A stretch of 64,000 nt of DNA. Source: CAVSRC01 sp963781775. Lineage in GTDB: Bacteria; Pseudomonadota; Alphaproteobacteria; Rhizobiales; Kaistiaceae. Position 1 is the first letter of the stretch. Each line of letters opens with the position of its first letter. The notes below the pieces were generated by a model. The model ran no database searches. It saw nothing but the letters and a program-made list of their open reading frames with translations, and was not told the origin of the DNA. Below are positions 61,868-64,000 of this stretch, one piece after another. The translations under genes and the position numbers were made by a program. The stretch is from NCBI GenBank assembly GCA_963781775.1, contig CAWAHE010000010.1:248001-312000 (forward strand). The letters run 5' to 3'.

Positions 61868-62692
61868 ATGCGTACCAGATGGGTTGCCTGGCTTGCCGGG
61901 GCGGTTGGCCTGTTGCTGCTCGCGCCGCCCGTGTGGGCCGGCGGAAGCCAGTTGGCCTCCTACCGCGCCGTCTACGATCTCGTGACCGACGATACCGGCG
62001 ATGCCAACGGTACGGCCTCGGTTGACGGTCGGCTGGTCGTCGAATTCACGGCGACCCATTGCGGCACTTACAAGAGCCAGATGCGTTTTGTGACGCAGGG
62101 CGAGGATGGCGACGGCAACAGCCAGGTCACTGACTCGCGCGCCGACAGCGTGGAGACCACGGGCGGGCGGTTCGAATTCACCAACGAAACATATGTCAAC
62201 GACGAGCTTGCGGAGGAATCGGCCGGTGTCGCGCAGCGCACGGCGCATGGCGTGAGTGTCGAACTGACCAAGCCGGCGAAGAAAACGATCGTGTTCGATC
62301 GCGACGTGGCGTTTCCGACCGAGCAACTGAAAAAGATTCTTGCGGCGGCGGCGAAGGGCCAGCATTTCCTGGCCATGGACATCTTCGATGGATCGCAGAC
62401 CGGTGACATCGTGTTCGCGACCGCAACCGTGCTCGGCAAGGTTTCCACAGCGGCCGACGATTTTGGCGACGAGGACCTGGTCGGCGATGCCGGTTTCGCC
62501 GGCTTGCCTCACTGGCCGCTGACGATCAGCTATTTCGAGAAGAGCAAGGGCACCGACGATGCGCCGAGCTATACGACCTCGTTCGTCGGCTACACCAACG
62601 GCATCGGACGCAAGCTGAAGATCGACTACGGCAAGTTCGCACTGGTCGGGCACATTACGCACCTGACCATGTTGCCGGCGCCGCCCTGCTGA
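61868..62692 (+). CDS. eipB: Cell-envelope integrity protein EipB (DUF1849)
   Basis: EipB is a periplasmic protein needed for envelope integrity in Brucella and relatives. The 274-residue protein has a signal peptide ending near VWA (residue 24) and the mature start LASYRAVYDLV. Cysteines in ATHCGTYKSQM and at the C-terminal residue (PAPPC) correspond to the disulfide of Brucella EipB. It diverges from the RidA operon. Confidence 0.92.
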   Translation: MRTRWVAWLAGAVGLLLLAPPVWAGGSQLASYRAVYDLVTDDTGDANGTASVDGRLVVEFTATHCGTYKSQMRFVTQGEDGDGNSQVTDSRADSVETTGGRFEFTNETYVNDELAEESAGVAQRTAHGVSVELTKPAKKTIVFDRDVAFPTEQLKKILAAAAKGQHFLAMDIFDGSQTGDIVFATATVLGKVSTAADDFGDEDLVGDAGFAGLPHWPLTISYFEKSKGTDDAPSYTTSFVGYTNGIGRKLKIDYGKFALVGHITHLTMLPAPPC

Positions 62693-62696
62693 CGGG

Positions 62697-64000
62697 TCAG
62701 CGCTTGGGCGGCTGAACGGACGGCTTGCCCGGCGCGTCGAAGATCAGGCCGAGCTCGACGGCGCGGTTGCCGAACTTGTCGCGGATCGTGTCGATGGCGG
62801 CCTCCGCCGCGGCGCGCTTGGCGGCTGCGGGATCGATCAGGTCCACCGGGTCGGCAAGCCGTGGATCGGTGAATTCCGACACGCCGATGCCGATCAGCCG
62901 GAACTTGGTGCGCGCGTCGGTCTCGCGCACAAGCAGTTCGGCGCCTGCCTGGAAGATCCGGTCGGCCAGTTGAGTCGGATCGGCGAGGTGCCGACTGCGG
63001 GTGCGCAGGCGAAAATCGGAAGTCTTCAGCTTGAGGGTCACCGCGACGCCCGCCAGTTCCGCTTTCTTCAGCCGGCGCGAAACCTTCTCCGACAGCGCCC
63101 GCAGGATCGCTTTCAGTTCGTGCGGATCGGCGAGGTCGGTATCGAAGGTTGTTTCGGCGCTGACGCTCTTCGCCTCGCCACGCGGATCGACCGAGCGGCG
63201 ATCGTCGCCACGCGACAGTCGGGCGAGGCGCAAGCCCATCGAACCGTAGCGCCGTCCGAGTTCGGCCTCGTCCATGCGCTGAAGTGAGCCGATTGTGTGG
63301 ATGCCATCGGCGGCCAGGCGGGCCTGCATCGTCTTGCCGACGCCCCAGATCAGCCCAACCGGCTTCGGCGCCAGGAACGAGGTCGCCTCGGCTTCGCCGA
63401 TGACCGAGAAGCCGCGCGGCTTCTCCAGGTCGGAGGCGATCTTGGCGAGGAACTTGTTAAAGGACAGCCCGATCGACACGGTGATGCCGATTTCCGTCTC
63501 GACGCGCCGTTGCAGCCGGGCGAGGGCCAGCGCCGGCGGGGCGTGATGCAGACGCTCGGTGCCGGCCAAATCCATGAACGCCTCGTCGATCGACAGAGGT
63601 TCGACCAGCGGCGTCATTTCCTGCATGAGGCTGCGCACCTCGCGGCCGACGCGCCCGTACTTCTCGAAGTTCGGGCGGACCACGACGGCGTCTGGGCAGG
63701 CCTTCAGCGCCTGGAACATGGGCATGGCCGAGCGTACGCCCCGGATGCGGGCAATGTAGCATGCGGTGGCGACAACCCCGCGTTTGCCGCCGCCGACGAT
63801 GACCGGTTTGTCGACAAGTTCCGGGTTGTCGCGTTTTTCGATTGCGGCGTAGAAGGCGTCGCAATCGAGATGAGCGATGGCGAGGCGGAATAGTTCGGCA
63901 TGGCGAATGAGGCGCGGGCTGCCACATGCCGGACACCGGCTGCCCTCGGGCGGTGCCGATGTCAGGCAATCGCGGCAGAAGCCGGGCTGGGCGGCGGTTT
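62697..64000 (-). CDS. dinB: DNA polymerase IV (DinB) with N-terminal zinc ribbon, 5' end cut by window
   Basis: An error-prone Y-family polymerase. The frame is open to the window edge, adding about 90 residues before the internal MPMFQALKACPD. These contain FCRDCL and RCPACGSPR, a CxxC zinc ribbon, then AIAHLDCDAFYAAIEKRD with the catalytic Asp and the GVVATACYIARIRGVRSAMP block. The second acidic motif is PLSIDEAFMDL. The C-terminal little-finger domain is present. The true start is outside. Confidence 0.94.
   Translation of the reverse strand, partial: TAAQPGFCRDCLTSAPPEGSRCPACGSPRLIRHAELFRLAIAHLDCDAFYAAIEKRDNPELVDKPVIVGGGKRGVVATACYIARIRGVRSAMPMFQALKACPDAVVVRPNFEKYGRVGREVRSLMQEMTPLVEPLSIDEAFMDLAGTERLHHAPPALALARLQRRVETEIGITVSIGLSFNKFLAKIASDLEKPRGFSVIGEAEATSFLAPKPVGLIWGVGKTMQARLAADGIHTIGSLQRMDEAELGRRYGSMGLRLARLSRGDDRRSVDPRGEAKSVSAETTFDTDLADPHELKAILRALSEKVSRRLKKAELAGVAVTLKLKTSDFRLRTRSRHLADPTQLADRIFQAGAELLVRETDARTKFRLIGIGVSEFTDPRLADPVDLIDPAAAKRAAAEAAIDTIRDKFGNRAVELGLIFDAPGKPSVQPPKR

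Overview
The window is a contiguous piece of a high-GC alphaproteobacterial chromosome, most likely from the order Hyphomicrobiales (Rhizobiales). The evidence is the S10-spc-alpha ribosomal cluster in alphaproteobacterial order (secY-adk-rpsM-rpsK-rpoA-rplQ without infA or rpmJ), MipZ division ATPases, an EipB/DUF1849 envelope protein, an ATP12-type F1 assembly factor, a DUF1127 protein, a phasin, a BigR-type sulfur regulator and a DinB with an N-terminal zinc ribbon. Genus cannot be fixed from the sequence alone. There is no rRNA, CRISPR array, transposase or prophage gene; accessory content is mostly small metabolic and detoxification cassettes.

Region 1 (1-14636) is one co-directional block: the 3' end of tuf, then rpsJ, rplC, rplD, rplW, rplB, rpsS, rplV, rpsC, rplP, rpmC, rpsQ, rplN, rplX, rplE, rpsN, rpsH, rplF, rplR, rpsE, rpmD, rplO, secY, adk, rpsM, rpsK, rpoA and rplQ, closed by a strong terminator. 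A likely internal promoter and a hairpin-rich leader precede rpsM, which begins with TTG.

Region 2 (14763-24557) carries a small membrane protein, a DegP-like protease, a methyltransferase, the replication-repair ATPase RarA, a HemG-like flavodoxin, two tandem gamma-glutamylcyclotransferase-like genes, a fluoride-export unit (crcB plus DUF190 behind a convincing fluoride riboswitch with terminator and antiterminator), an RluC-type pseudouridine synthase, an aldo/keto reductase and ATP12.

Region 3 (24636-37523) contains an APH-like kinase, the two halves of a propionyl-CoA-type carboxylase (beta at 25697, alpha at 33948) separated by a sodium/solute symporter, a DUF3859 protein, an lrgAB pair with a DUF188 gene, a secreted YARHG protein, a lactonase-like hydrolase and an MgtC/DUF4010 membrane protein. 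DUF3291, acylphosphatase and lipB follow.

Region 4 (37657-48959) has tRNA-Leu(GAG), a Gfo/Idh/MocA dehydrogenase with a DegT aminotransferase, a DUF1127 gene behind a perfect CRP/FNR-type palindrome, a membrane diguanylate cyclase, a second aldo/keto reductase, and a sulfide/persulfide detoxification cluster (bigR-rhodanese-tauE diverging from a persulfide-dioxygenase-like hydrolase, with mirror-image overlapping promoters). Kup and DUF1489 follow.

Region 5 (49105-64000) has two tandem MipZ paralogues, a VWA protein and a membrane J-domain protein, a D,D-carboxypeptidase with SPOR domain, a phasin behind PhaR-like sites, clpS-clpA, a frameshifted MmcQ/YjbR gene, an 820-base non-coding stretch with structured-RNA character and palindromic repeats, then HIT, GNAT, GDPD and RidA genes, eipB and a 5'-truncated dinB. 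Two genes (tauE-like and mmcQ-like) need a one-base shift to read through, which may be real decay or sequencing error.
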